Made by a program: the position numbers and the translations under genes. DNA of 64,000 nucleotides, taken from Gynuella sp050296195 (GTDB lineage Bacteria > Pseudomonadota > Gammaproteobacteria > Pseudomonadales > Natronospirillaceae). Below, in pieces: positions 34,060-43,418 of this stretch. The DNA lies in the NCBI RefSeq assembly GCF_050296195.1, contig NZ_JBNKRB010000019.1; one strand, written 5' to 3'. Numbering within the stretch: position 1 is the stretch's first letter; each line of letters starts with the position of its first letter. The notes beneath the pieces are model-generated. The model saw nothing but the letters and a program-made list of their open reading frames with translations, ran no database searches and was not told the origin of the DNA.

Positions 34060-35922
34060 TCACTGCTGGCGTCTGACATGTGTCGCAATAAAACGCGGAT
34101 TTTCATGAAGTGTTTCAGTCGCCAGAAGATTACCTTTAAGATAATTAAATCCCAGCGCTTCGGCGGCCCGTTTGAGAGTGCCGGTATCGATACCATCCGC
34201 AACCACTGTCTGCTGGTTAGCATGACAAAATGACACTACTGCTTTTACCAGACGCTCCTTGCGTATGTCGGTCGTCATGGTTTTGATCAGATGATGGGCA
34301 AGCGTAACAATGTCAATCGGCAAGGTCACCAGCATCCCCATACGAATGTCCATGTCGCTGATTCCGGACAGGGCGATTTTGGCCCCCTGCTGCCGAAGCA
34401 CTCGCATGATTTCCTGACAGCGATCCACATCAAACGGATCTGCCGGTAGCGTTACATTAAGAATTAGTGTGAGGTCGTGGGCACCGGCCTGCTGGCAGAG
34501 ATCAAACAGAATTTTATAGATACGGGCATTAAACAAGTCTGCCAGCAACAGATTTACAGACAGGTTGGTCTTATGCTCACTAAGATAGTGCTCCACATGC
34601 TGTAACAAATGATCACTCACCTGTTCATATAACCCAAATTTCTGGGCCATACCAAGGTATTCATCCAGCGCGGCAAAACCATCCTCCAGATTATCAATTT
34701 TCAGAACACATTCCTGCCAGGCTACTTTGCCTGTGCGTGCAGAAAACACAGTCCGGGTTGAGATAATGGTTTTTCGCTCCTCAAGATTAGCCCGCAATAC
34801 GCGGTACTTTTTGCGGTAGTTGAGATCAAAGGATTCTTCCTTAAGCGTTTCGTCCAATACTACGCAAAGCAATTGTTTTTCCTGAGCCTGCCGCACAGCC
34901 AATTGACAATCAGCAACCACCTGATTTGGTGAGCGCCCCCTGATGGCCACACACGCAGCCGTGACACTGAGCAGATATTTCCCTGCTGATTTCGCCTCAT
35001 TCAGATATCGGTTCAGCTGTTCAATATATCTGTAAAGGCTGACCTCCAGATGTCTTTCCGTCTGCGATGCCGTCTCTGACAACAACAATACCACTTGGTT
35101 ATCAGACCACTGATAGGCCGAAAATGGAAAAGTGGGTACTTTTTTATTCAGGCGCTCACCCAGCAATTGCATGATTCTCATTCGAGTTGCCGCATCACCG
35201 ATCGCCAGAATCTGGCTCAAATGATCCACCTCGACCAATACCAACCACCGGGCCTGATGCCATTCCTGGACATTGGCCAGATCATTGGCTTTTATCAGTC
35301 CGGAATATTGATCGTAATGGACCAACTCAATCACCGAACGAAAAAACTCCTCGTTGTAACGCTTGGACAGAATACCCACCAGACTCAGCAATACGTAGGT
35401 ACCCAGAATCATCATCCATAAGGTGATAGACGTGGAGTAATAGGCAGTCTCCATCACTCCACTAACATGGGGTAACCAGCAGATACATATCCAGATGAAA
35501 AATAATTGTGTCTGTATTGCCGCCGAAAAACTGTTGTACAGACCGGCTGCGAGAAACGGAAAACACAAAATAAACATGAACTGGACCTGATAGGCACCCG
35601 GTAGGTAATACGACATCGGGATAACCAGAAAAAACAGCAATGTCAGAAACCTTGCCAGCACATCGAACCGTCCGGAACTCCATAATAACAAGGCTCCCAC
35701 ACCTATAATGGCGCAGGCTCCCAAATAGACCCAGGCGGGTAGCTCGGCTTCAAAATATGTCCGTAGAGAGAGCAGAAATAAGGGGGTAAAAGTGAAAAAA
35801 CCACTGACAATCAACAGGATTCTACTTTTTAACAACTGCTGGGCATCCACCATGCGCTGGTACCACAGCGTTGATTGATAGTCCTTAAAAAAAGTTTCGT
35901 CATCCAAAGATGTGTCAAACAT
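34060..35922 (-). CDS. Membrane protein with degenerate GGDEF and EAL domains
   Basis: 620 aa. The N-terminal 35-190 region has about five membrane helices. The following GGDEF-like fold has lost its signature (YQWSDNQVVLLLS where RxGGDEF should be). The EAL-like fold starts around residue 365, with no EAL motif (ECVLKIDNLEDG), SVNLLLADL in place of SVNLSxxQ, and LSGISDMD in place of the DDFG loop. Both enzymatic activities should be gone, so it is probably a c-di-GMP receptor or a protein-interaction module (CsrD-like logic). Tail-to-tail with the LysR gene. Confidence 0.8.
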   Translation of the reverse strand: MFDTSLDDETFFKDYQSTLWYQRMVDAQQLLKSRILLIVSGFFTFTPLFLLSLRTYFEAELPAWVYLGACAIIGVGALLLWSSGRFDVLARFLTLLFFLVIPMSYYLPGAYQVQFMFILCFPFLAAGLYNSFSAAIQTQLFFIWICICWLPHVSGVMETAYYSTSITLWMMILGTYVLLSLVGILSKRYNEEFFRSVIELVHYDQYSGLIKANDLANVQEWHQARWLVLVEVDHLSQILAIGDAATRMRIMQLLGERLNKKVPTFPFSAYQWSDNQVVLLLSETASQTERHLEVSLYRYIEQLNRYLNEAKSAGKYLLSVTAACVAIRGRSPNQVVADCQLAVRQAQEKQLLCVVLDETLKEESFDLNYRKKYRVLRANLEERKTIISTRTVFSARTGKVAWQECVLKIDNLEDGFAALDEYLGMAQKFGLYEQVSDHLLQHVEHYLSEHKTNLSVNLLLADLFNARIYKILFDLCQQAGAHDLTLILNVTLPADPFDVDRCQEIMRVLRQQGAKIALSGISDMDIRMGMLVTLPIDIVTLAHHLIKTMTTDIRKERLVKAVVSFCHANQQTVVADGIDTGTLKRAAEALGFNYLKGNLLATETLHENPRFIATHVRRQQ

Positions 35923-36125
35923 GATTCTGCCTTTCAGTCACCGCATTTGTTTTCTTTCTTAAAAACTGAAAATTTCAGCCTTCATGCAGTCTAACAGCGT
36001 TAGAGTGCTTTTAAAGCATCTGTGTTTAAGTTAAATCAATATGTCAAAATCAGACTGATCGATAATAGCCACAATGGCAAATTTCCTTAACAATGACGGT
36101 GCTGGTGGCGTAAAAGGAATCTGAT

Positions 36126-36932
36126 ATGAAACTCCTGTTAAAAGAAATTATAGGTGAGTATCAGCACAATACCTGTGTTGAAGGCATAATGTTGGGTGGT
36201 TCCCGATCAACGGAGTCAGAAGATCAGTTGTCTGACTACAATCTTTACGTATACCACCATGAAGATATCTCTGTTTCTGAGCGCCAACAAATTACAAACA
36301 AGTTCTGTCGTTATATGGAACTGAACAATCAGTTCTGGGAAGTACAGGATGATGGTCAGTTAAATGATGGCTCAGAAATTGTGATTGTGTACCGCAATCT
36401 GATTCAGTTTGATCGTCAGCTCCATGAGGTTGCCTTTCGACATCAGGCACAACTGGGTGCTACAACTGCACACTGGTACAACTTTCTGCATGCAGAAATT
36501 CTCTTTGACCGTCATGGCAGGCTGGCAGAACTGCAGCAGAAATACACCATCGCCTATCCGTTTCAGCTGCAAAGCAATATTCTGCAAAAAAACCATGCAC
36601 TGTTGAGACGCCAAATGCCTGCTTATCTGTTTAAGATAGAGAAGGCATTAGTGCGCCAGGACCGGGTTTCATTAAATAATCTGTTATCCAGGTTCATGGC
36701 CAGCTACTTCGATATCGTATTTGCGGTTAACGAAAAGCTGCATCCGGGTGACAAAAAACTGGTTTCTCATGTTTTACGCCGATGCAGCCATATTCCGAAA
36801 AACTTTGAATCGCGTCTTAATCGCTGTTTTGAGCTGGCGGGCGGCGCCAGGCAGGAACTGCTGGCAGAATTAAACCTGCTCATTGATGAACTTGATCATA
36901 TGATCAAACATCGAGCATCATCTTCACTGTAA
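36126..36932 (+). CDS. Nucleotidyltransferase-fold protein, catalytic Asp changed
   Basis: 268 aa. The N-terminus has the pol-beta/MNT-type motif GGSRSTESEDQLSDYNLYVY. In active members this reads GSR(x)n-SDxDLxV; here the second Asp is Asn (D37-Y-N39). The remaining 200 residues are helical (LLRRQMPAYLFKIEKAL and similar), like the C-terminal domain of DUF4037-type aminoglycoside-nucleotidyltransferase relatives. Substrate unknown; activity doubtful unless N39 is compatible. It lies 20 bp before lrgA and may head that operon. Confidence 0.65.
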   Translation: MKLLLKEIIGEYQHNTCVEGIMLGGSRSTESEDQLSDYNLYVYHHEDISVSERQQITNKFCRYMELNNQFWEVQDDGQLNDGSEIVIVYRNLIQFDRQLHEVAFRHQAQLGATTAHWYNFLHAEILFDRHGRLAELQQKYTIAYPFQLQSNILQKNHALLRRQMPAYLFKIEKALVRQDRVSLNNLLSRFMASYFDIVFAVNEKLHPGDKKLVSHVLRRCSHIPKNFESRLNRCFELAGGARQELLAELNLLIDELDHMIKHRASSSL

Positions 36933-36952
36933 ATATTTGGATCATTCTCAGT

Positions 36953-37285
36953 ATGTTTGGCTTTTTTATTCTCCTCGCCTACTGGCTGGCCGGAGAATAT
37001 CTGGTTTACCTGTTTGCCTGGCCCATCCCAGGCAGTGTTGTCGGTCTGCTGGCCCTTTGGCTGACACTGGTGGCGCTGCAACGTGTACCCGATTCTTTAA
37101 AAAACACATCTTCGACATTGCTGCGTTATCTGACGTTACTGTTTGTACCAGCCGGCGTCGGTCTCATCGAACACTGGCCACTATTGATGCGCAGCGGGAT
37201 CTGGATTTTACTGATCATTACAGCCAGCACACTGTTCACAGCAACGGCCATGATCATTATTTTTAAAGCATTTGGGACCAAATAA
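36953..37285 (+). CDS. lrgA: LrgA/CidA holin-like membrane protein
   Basis: 110 aa with four predicted membrane helices. GFFILLAYWLAGEYLVYLF and the PIPGSVVGLLALWLTL segment (conserved PxPGxVxG) identify the CidA/LrgA family. Known roles are control of murein hydrolase and, in several bacteria, pyruvate transport with LrgB. The stop overlaps the lrgB start (TAATG). Confidence 0.9.
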   Translation: MFGFFILLAYWLAGEYLVYLFAWPIPGSVVGLLALWLTLVALQRVPDSLKNTSSTLLRYLTLLFVPAGVGLIEHWPLLMRSGIWILLIITASTLFTATAMIIIFKAFGTK

Positions 37286-37983
37286 TGACAAGTTCTATTC
37301 AAATGCTACTGGCGTTGTGTATCACCATTGGTACTTACCTTCTGGCCGAACAGATCTATCGCAAATTCCATCGCTCGGCATTGGTCCATCCTGTGATCGT
37401 GACTATTTTTACAATTATGGGGTTATTGAAACTACTCGGTTGGGAATATCCGCAGTATCGTCAGGACACAACCATGATTCACTTCATGCTGGGCCCGGCA
37501 ACCGTAGCCCTGGCAATACCGCTGTATGAAAACATCTCTCTGATCCGAAAAATGCTGATACCACTTATGGTCGCCACATTGGTTGGTGCTTTTATCGCCT
37601 CATCCAGTGCTTTTCTGTTGTCAGAGTGGCTTATCAACACAGATGTTCTGAGTCGATCCATGCTGGTGAAGTCTATTACCACCCCCATCGCCATTGGCGT
37701 TGCGGAAAAGGTCGGAGGTAGTGGCTCGCTAGCTGCGGGACTGGTACTGCTGACAGGGGCGATTGGTTGTTTGGTATTACCAGGATATCTGCGTCTGTTG
37801 AAGCTTCAGTCAGAACCGGCGGAAGGCTTTATTATGGGCATGACCGCCCACGGATTTGGAACAGCCCAGGCATTTGAAAAATCGGTCACCTGTGGTGCAT
37901 TTGCCGGCCTGGCGATGAGCCTGACCGGCGTAGTAACAGCGATACTGATTCCGTTATTTGTGCCGGTAATCAGCCTTTTTTAG
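37285..37983 (+). CDS. lrgB: LrgB/CidB-family membrane protein
   Basis: 232 aa with multiple membrane helices. The conserved LGPATVALAIPLYEN and KSITTPIAIGVAEKVGGSGSLAAG segments, plus GMTAHGFGTAQAF near the C-terminus, are diagnostic. Partner of LrgA. Ends 14 bp inside the convergent deaD gene. Confidence 0.93.
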   Translation: MTSSIQMLLALCITIGTYLLAEQIYRKFHRSALVHPVIVTIFTIMGLLKLLGWEYPQYRQDTTMIHFMLGPATVALAIPLYENISLIRKMLIPLMVATLVGAFIASSSAFLLSEWLINTDVLSRSMLVKSITTPIAIGVAEKVGGSGSLAAGLVLLTGAIGCLVLPGYLRLLKLQSEPAEGFIMGMTAHGFGTAQAFEKSVTCGAFAGLAMSLTGVVTAILIPLFVPVISLF

Positions 37984-39700
37984 CACGATGACGAGACTTG
38001 GACGGCTTTTCATCTTCCCATAGGCGAATATTTAACGGTCGGCTACGCACTTTAACGTTTTTCAACTGTTTAAATACTTCCTTTGGCATTTCGTCTGGCA
38101 GCTCAACAATGGAGAAGTTTTCGCTGAGACGAATATTACCGATAAACTGACTTTCAATACCGGCTTCATTGGCAATAGCGCCCACAATGTCACCAGGTCT
38201 GATACCATCGCGACGACCAACATCGAGACGATATTTCTGCACTTTTATACCATCCGGCAAACTACGCGATTTGCGTTCCCCAGACTTACCACCACTTCTT
38301 TCACGGCGGTCATCGCGACGCTCATCTCGCCGGCCTCGGGGCTGAACGATAAAATCATTACTAAGTTCGCCCACCAGCAATGGTGTTCCCTGTTGGGCAA
38401 TATACCCTAACGCTGCAGCAATATTGATTGGTTCTATCTCATGCTCCTGGTGCAACCCCATAATCAAATCCACCAGAATATCCTTGTCAGGCGTTCCATC
38501 GATATCCTGAACCACTGACAGAACGGTATCTTTAAACTCTTTGATCCGCTGCTCACTCAGTTGTTCAGCGGTTGGCAACTTCATAACCGGAATCGGAGCC
38601 TGAGTATGCTGCTCGATGGTTCTGAGCAGACGCTGTTCACGAGGAGTAATCAACAGAATCGCTTTACCACTGCGGCCAGCACGCCCTGTACGGCCGATAC
38701 GATGGACATAAGCTTCGGAGTCATAGGGGATATCATAATTGATTACGTGACTGATGCGTTCTACGTCAAGGCCACGAGCAGCGACATCGGTGGCAATAAC
38801 GACATCCAGCTTGCCTTTTTTGAGTCGCTCAATGGTTTTCTCACGCTGTGCCTGGTTCATGTCGCCATTCAACGCAGAACTGGAAAAACCACGAGCTTCC
38901 AGTTTTTCCGCCAGTTCTGTCGTCGCTGTTTTGGTCCGTACAAACACAATCGCAGCATCAAAGTCCTCAACTTCCATCACCCTGGTCAAGGCATCAAGCT
39001 TACGATTTGGCTGAACCATCAAGTGACACTGTTCAATCCGTTCAACAGTAGTGGACTCTCTTGCCACCCGCACTTCGACCGGATCCCGCAGATAGTTAGC
39101 AGTAACTTTACGAATAGGTTCCGGCATGGTGGCCGAAAACAGGGCAACTTGCCGTTCCTTAGGAGTATGCTCCAGAATCCATTCGACATCCTCAATAAAA
39201 CCCATGCGCAACATTTCATCGGCTTCGTCCAGGACCACAGTCTTAAGCTGCGACAAATCCAGACTGCCTTTGCGCAAGTGATCCATTACCCTTCCAGGTG
39301 TACCCACGACCACATGCACCGGACGTTTCAAAGCCCGCAGTTGCACGCGCATGTCCTGTCCACCGTAAATCGGTAATACATGAAAACCCTTGATAAAATG
39401 CGCATAGGACTGAAATGCTTCGGCTACCTGAATGGCCAGTTCCCGGGTAGGTGCCAACACCAGAGCCTGCGGAGATACTTGTTGAAGATCCAGGTTATGT
39501 AAAACAGGCAAGGCGAAAGCAGCGGTTTTTCCGGTACCAGTCTGGGCAATTCCCAGTAGATCACGGCCGCTCATCAAGGAGGGTATGGTTTGCGACTGAA
39601 TAGGTGACGGACTTTCATACCCGATCGCCGATAGCGCTTTCATCACAGGCTCGGAAAGCTGTAAATCGGCAAAAGAGGTAGTGTGTTCGGAATCGGTCAT
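37970..39700 (-). CDS. deaD: DEAD-box RNA helicase (DeaD/CsdA type)
   Basis: 576 aa. Helicase motifs are complete: Q motif SPIQSQTIPSLMSG, Walker A AQTGTGKT, PTRELAIQV, GTPGRVMDHL, DEAD in LDEADEML, SAT, RGLDVERISHVINYD and HRIGRTGRAG. The C-terminal third holds an Arg-rich stretch (RGRRDERRDDRRERSGG), a DbpA-like RNA-binding domain (RLDVGRRDGIRPGDIVGAI) and a basic tail. Role in ribosome assembly and cold adaptation by family knowledge. Confidence 0.95.
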   Translation of the reverse strand: MTDSEHTTSFADLQLSEPVMKALSAIGYESPSPIQSQTIPSLMSGRDLLGIAQTGTGKTAAFALPVLHNLDLQQVSPQALVLAPTRELAIQVAEAFQSYAHFIKGFHVLPIYGGQDMRVQLRALKRPVHVVVGTPGRVMDHLRKGSLDLSQLKTVVLDEADEMLRMGFIEDVEWILEHTPKERQVALFSATMPEPIRKVTANYLRDPVEVRVARESTTVERIEQCHLMVQPNRKLDALTRVMEVEDFDAAIVFVRTKTATTELAEKLEARGFSSSALNGDMNQAQREKTIERLKKGKLDVVIATDVAARGLDVERISHVINYDIPYDSEAYVHRIGRTGRAGRSGKAILLITPREQRLLRTIEQHTQAPIPVMKLPTAEQLSEQRIKEFKDTVLSVVQDIDGTPDKDILVDLIMGLHQEHEIEPINIAAALGYIAQQGTPLLVGELSNDFIVQPRGRRDERRDDRRERSGGKSGERKSRSLPDGIKVQKYRLDVGRRDGIRPGDIVGAIANEAGIESQFIGNIRLSENFSIVELPDEMPKEVFKQLKNVKVRSRPLNIRLWEDEKPSKSRHRAKKG

Positions 39701-39802
39701 ATGAAAGAGCCTGCAGAATAAAAAATTGGGGGGCGCGGATTATATAGAGTTTCGCGACAAAACACAGAGGCAATTCACAGAAATTACAGAATTTTGCAGA
39801 AA

Positions 39803-39828
39803 AATAAAGCCGGAAGCCCGGCTTTATT
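39803..39828 (-). terminator. Rho-independent terminator of the FadL-family gene
   Basis: 11-bp perfect stem AATAAAGCCGG / CCGGCTTTATT with a 4-nt loop, followed on the minus strand by TTTCTGCAAAA. It lies 24 bp after the porin stop. Confidence 0.8.
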
Positions 39829-39851
39829 CATGCTAATGACCCGCTCAGGGC

Positions 39852-41153
39852 TTAAAAAGCCATAGTCAGACCCAAAGCATAGGTCCAGGCTTCGGATTCA
39901 TCGAACACAACTCTAAAAGAACCATTATCTACCGTCGTTTTATCCAGATTGGTATATCCCAGACCAGCAGAGAGGGAGAAATTATCGCTAAGTGAATAAC
40001 GACCTCCCAGGCTTAACGTGTACGAATCACCCCGAGGCTGACGCAGGGAGTCGCTGTCAACACCGTCAGGCAGATCCTCATCGCCCAGTTTAACCGTACT
40101 CGCATAACTGGCCGCCATTACCAGTTTATCGGTTACCTGATGGCCAACACCGAAACGGTAGTCCAGGGTATCATTGGAGAACAATCCCAGATCAACGTCG
40201 TAATCATTGTCACCTGTACCAGAACTGTTTGTCTTACTGGTTACATTCAGGGAACCAAGGTCAGACCAATTGCTCAAATGCAAATTACCAAACACCAGCC
40301 ATTTTGGCCAGATACCAGTCTGCAGAGTTAAATTCCATGATGCCGGCGTAGTCAAATCTGCCTTGACAGTATCCGTTGCAACCCTGTTTTGGAGCGCCTG
40401 AATGCCTGCTCCACCAGTGACGGTTCCCTTAATGGTGTAATCAATAGGTGAGTGGTAGAACACGCCAATCTTCAACGCAATATCTTTGATCTCATATCCA
40501 ACACCAGCAACGTATCCTGCTTCATAGCTGGTACCCATGTCGTAGCTGATATTGTCATTTTCGCCCGTACCTAACCCGCCGGGGGCTGTCGCCGCTGCCA
40601 CACCATTCATCATATCGGACGAAAAGATGGCGTGGATGCTTTGAAATTTAGGCCCGGCAAAAAACGTCAGCCGGCTTTTACCCATCTGTAACCCATAACC
40701 GCACGCAACGGTCCAGGCATTACTGGTCACTTCTGTTTCAATAGGGGTATGTTCTTCATCTTTTTTAGAGTTGAGGCCACTGGTCCCGTTAAAATAGCTC
40801 AATGACTCATCCGCTATTTTTGTATGTGTTTTATAAGGTTCATCTGTTTGAAAGGCACAGCTGATGGAATCCGTTATCGCCAGTCTCGCACCTACCTGAA
40901 GACTCATATAGTCGAACGCAACATCATCAAGCTTGACATCAGCTGAATTAAAATTGCCACCTACATTACTGGTACTGTTGGCCTTGCCTGTTAACTCGAC
41001 AGCCGTGGAGTAGGTCATGATGGTAATTTCATTGCCAGTACCCAAAATAATGTCAAAGGGTTGACCGGAATTATCAAAACCACCCGCTATGGTTGTGCTT
41101 GCCAATGCTGAGATAGCAGCCGCTAAAGGCAAGCGTTTAGTGAACTTACTCAC
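39852..41153 (-). CDS. OmpP1/FadL-family outer-membrane transporter
   Basis: 433 aa with a signal peptide (cleavage near STTIAG) and a hatch-like N-terminal part, then a 14-strand-type barrel with C-terminal Phe (LGLTMAF). Sequence such as GVFYHSPIDYTIKG and LPASWNLTLQTG-like segments fits FadL-family importers of long-chain fatty acids or other hydrophobic compounds. Good AAGGAG ribosome site. Monocistronic, with its own terminator. Confidence 0.88.
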   Translation of the reverse strand: MSKFTKRLPLAAAISALASTTIAGGFDNSGQPFDIILGTGNEITIMTYSTAVELTGKANSTSNVGGNFNSADVKLDDVAFDYMSLQVGARLAITDSISCAFQTDEPYKTHTKIADESLSYFNGTSGLNSKKDEEHTPIETEVTSNAWTVACGYGLQMGKSRLTFFAGPKFQSIHAIFSSDMMNGVAAATAPGGLGTGENDNISYDMGTSYEAGYVAGVGYEIKDIALKIGVFYHSPIDYTIKGTVTGGAGIQALQNRVATDTVKADLTTPASWNLTLQTGIWPKWLVFGNLHLSNWSDLGSLNVTSKTNSSGTGDNDYDVDLGLFSNDTLDYRFGVGHQVTDKLVMAASYASTVKLGDEDLPDGVDSDSLRQPRGDSYTLSLGGRYSLSDNFSLSAGLGYTNLDKTTVDNGSFRVVFDESEAWTYALGLTMAF

Positions 41154-41364
41154 ATTATTCTCCTTCCATTATTAATTATTGTTGTCTGAAGCATGTCAAG
41201 AATATGTTTACTCAGACACAAGAACTAGCTTTTACAGTATTAATTCATTAAGCCTGGAGAATCTACTGCCAATGATGAATTTTTTTATGTAAATCAATAT
41301 GTTAACACCGATTACATGGAAACATTACTGATCTGCTCTGGCCACAATAGATGGAATAAAACCG

Positions 41365-42306
41365 TTATTTGCGAATACTTACGGTCTGAATCCATTGCCG
41401 GAGCATCTCCCAAACCTCATTGGCATTCGTTTCATTGATCACTTCATGGCGCGCATCATTGATCAGTGTCACCTCTACCTGACGCACTCCGCTGGCAGTC
41501 ATCAATGAAGCCAGTTTACGCACCCCAGCCCCAAAAAACCCGACAGGATCCTTTTTGCCGCTTACCAAATAAACTGGCAAGTCAGGTGGTAGCGGCTGTA
41601 CGTTTTTCATTCTGGACAGTCCAATCTGTCCACGCAGAAAATCTATCCACAATTGATTGCTACAAGGGAAACCACACAGGGGATCAGCAAGATATTTATC
41701 CACCTGGGTATTATCCCGGCTCAACCAGTCAAACTCAGAACGATTGGGTTTGAAGTAGCGATTAAAGTTCTTGAATGGCAGAACATTGACCAGATGACTG
41801 ATCCCACGCGCGCCCAATCGTAATTTTTCAAGCGTCGCTACCATAATTCCAAAACGAAGCAATAGGCTGGAATTCAGACCCGACCCGGTCAATAACAGGC
41901 CATCGCAGCCTTCGCCTTCAGCCATCACAGCGGCCATGGCAATGTATGATCCCATACTATGGCCCAACAGCGTCAATGGCATATCGCGGGAGGTATTTTT
42001 GATATGGCATTTAAGCTGGTTAACATCTGACACAACTTTGTGCCAGCCATCCTGATCAGCATAATGCCCCAAATGCTCAGGCTCACAGTGTTCACCATGC
42101 CCCCGGTGCTCAACTGCCCAGACATTAATGCCATGTTCGGTCAGATACTCTGCGAACTCTTCATATCGCTGGGCATGCTCGGATATGCCATGGGCTATCA
42201 ACACGCTTGCTACTGGCTCTCTGGCAAGCCAGGCCCGGTAAGGGATTTCATGCTGATCACTGGCAATTAAGAAGTCTTCCAGATACTGATGCATAATTCT
42301 GGTCAT
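41365..42306 (-). CDS. Alpha/beta hydrolase (monoacylglycerol lipase / lysophospholipase type)
   Basis: 313 aa. Oxyanion/HG region SVLIAHGISEHAQRYEEFA, nucleophile elbow LLGHSMGSY, acid Asp in VSGKKDPVG, and His in INDARHEVINE: a complete triad of the Hydrolase_4 (PldB/MGL) group. No signal peptide, so cytoplasmic. The start may instead be the Met giving MHQYLEDFLIASD (42294). Near the FadL-type gene, which suggests lipid use. Confidence 0.85.
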   Translation of the reverse strand: MTRIMHQYLEDFLIASDQHEIPYRAWLAREPVASVLIAHGISEHAQRYEEFAEYLTEHGINVWAVEHRGHGEHCEPEHLGHYADQDGWHKVVSDVNQLKCHIKNTSRDMPLTLLGHSMGSYIAMAAVMAEGEGCDGLLLTGSGLNSSLLLRFGIMVATLEKLRLGARGISHLVNVLPFKNFNRYFKPNRSEFDWLSRDNTQVDKYLADPLCGFPCSNQLWIDFLRGQIGLSRMKNVQPLPPDLPVYLVSGKKDPVGFFGAGVRKLASLMTASGVRQVEVTLINDARHEVINETNANEVWEMLRQWIQTVSIRK

Positions 42307-42465
42307 CTCCTGTATATAACAAGACTGGGCGGGATAGGTGAGTTTTGATAACAGTGCTTACCCGGTTAACAGTGATTATTGTGGTTAAGCACAATGCCTG
42401 GCTATCATGCCAGACAAACACCAATCCGGCCAATAGCTACACCTGATCTGATCCTAGTAGTCAAT

Positions 42466-42501
42466 GTTCACCGGATAATAGTCAGCTATTATCCGGTGAA
42501 C
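42466..42501 (-). terminator. Long hairpin behind the OmpA lipoprotein gene
   Basis: Perfect 16-bp stem GTTCACCGGATAATAG / CTATTATCCGGTGAAC with a 4-nt loop, 12 bp after the OmpA gene stop. No strong T tract follows, so termination strength is uncertain, but the stem could also protect the mRNA 3' end. Confidence 0.6.
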
Positions 42502-42513
42502 TCTATATAAAGA

Positions 42514-43176
42514 CTATTTGGTGATTGGTTCCAGAGTCAGTTCAACACGACGATTCTGCGCCCGTCCTTCAGCAGTTGCATTGGTTGCAATAGGATTGGA
42601 TTCACCAAAGCCGCGAGCCGCCAGACGCGCTGTTTGAATGCCTTTTCCAGCCAGATAGTGTGCAACACTCATCGCTCTTTTTTCGCTCAAAGTCTGATTG
42701 TAAGACTCAGAACCCACGCTGTCGGTATATCCATCGATGGTAATCAAAGTGCTTTCATACTCTTCCAGTACAGTCGCAACACCATCCAGAGTGCGGGTGA
42801 AATCAGGATTGAGCTCTGCCCGGCCTGTTGGAAATGTAATATTTCCAGGCATATTCAGAATAATATTATTGCCATCACGCGTAACCGTAACACCGGTACC
42901 CGCCATCTTCTGGCGAAGTTTGTTTTCCTGGCGGTCCATATAATAGCCAACACTGCCACCAGCCAATCCGCCAATTCCGGCACCAATCAACGCGCCTTTC
43001 ATACGATCTTCCTTGGAAATGGCAGCTCCGAGAATGCCACCGAGCGCGGCACCGGCAATACCTCCCTGAGAGGTTTTATTGAGTTCTTTTTCTCCGGTCA
43101 TCGGATCATAAGTGACGCACGAAGTCAGTCCCATACAGGCAATCATTGCCCCTATAACTACACTGCTTTTTTTCAT
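42514..43176 (-). CDS. OmpA-family lipoprotein with glycine zipper
   Basis: 220 aa. Signal peptide ends in a lipobox (GLTSC). A glycine-zipper region follows (about 37-80: GGIAGAALGGILGA, GALIGAGIGGLAGGSVGYYMD). The C-terminal 100 residues are an OmpA domain with the peptidoglycan-binding motif TIDGYTDSVGSESYNQTLSEKRA-type sequence and RRVEL. Layout is like E. coli YiaD. Anchors the outer membrane to the wall. Confidence 0.92.
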   Translation of the reverse strand: MKKSSVVIGAMIACMGLTSCVTYDPMTGEKELNKTSQGGIAGAALGGILGAAISKEDRMKGALIGAGIGGLAGGSVGYYMDRQENKLRQKMAGTGVTVTRDGNNIILNMPGNITFPTGRAELNPDFTRTLDGVATVLEEYESTLITIDGYTDSVGSESYNQTLSEKRAMSVAHYLAGKGIQTARLAARGFGESNPIATNATAEGRAQNRRVELTLEPITK

Positions 43177-43418
43177 ACTGCTTGTTTACCTTCTCATAGT
43201 TGATATGTGAGACATACAGAATAGTAAAATAAACGCATCCGGCATGAATTATCTGCCGGAAAACAGAGAATCAATGCACAAAGACATAAAAAACTTCTGT
43301 CATAACAGAAAAAAACGACTCTTGTTCATGCTTCCCAAACCACTTGCTCTATGCTGTTTATGAGCTCAATCATACAATGCCGGACAAGGTAATTTATAGC
43401 AACTGGAGTAAAGGCTCT

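Noticed and set aside
38561..39376. 271-codon open frame on the plus strand opposite deaD
   Set aside because: Antisense to the helicase core motifs; translated sequence has no recognisable features.
42634..43203. 189-codon open frame on the plus strand opposite the OmpA lipoprotein gene
   Set aside because: Antisense to the glycine zipper and OmpA domain; low-complexity translation. Shadow.
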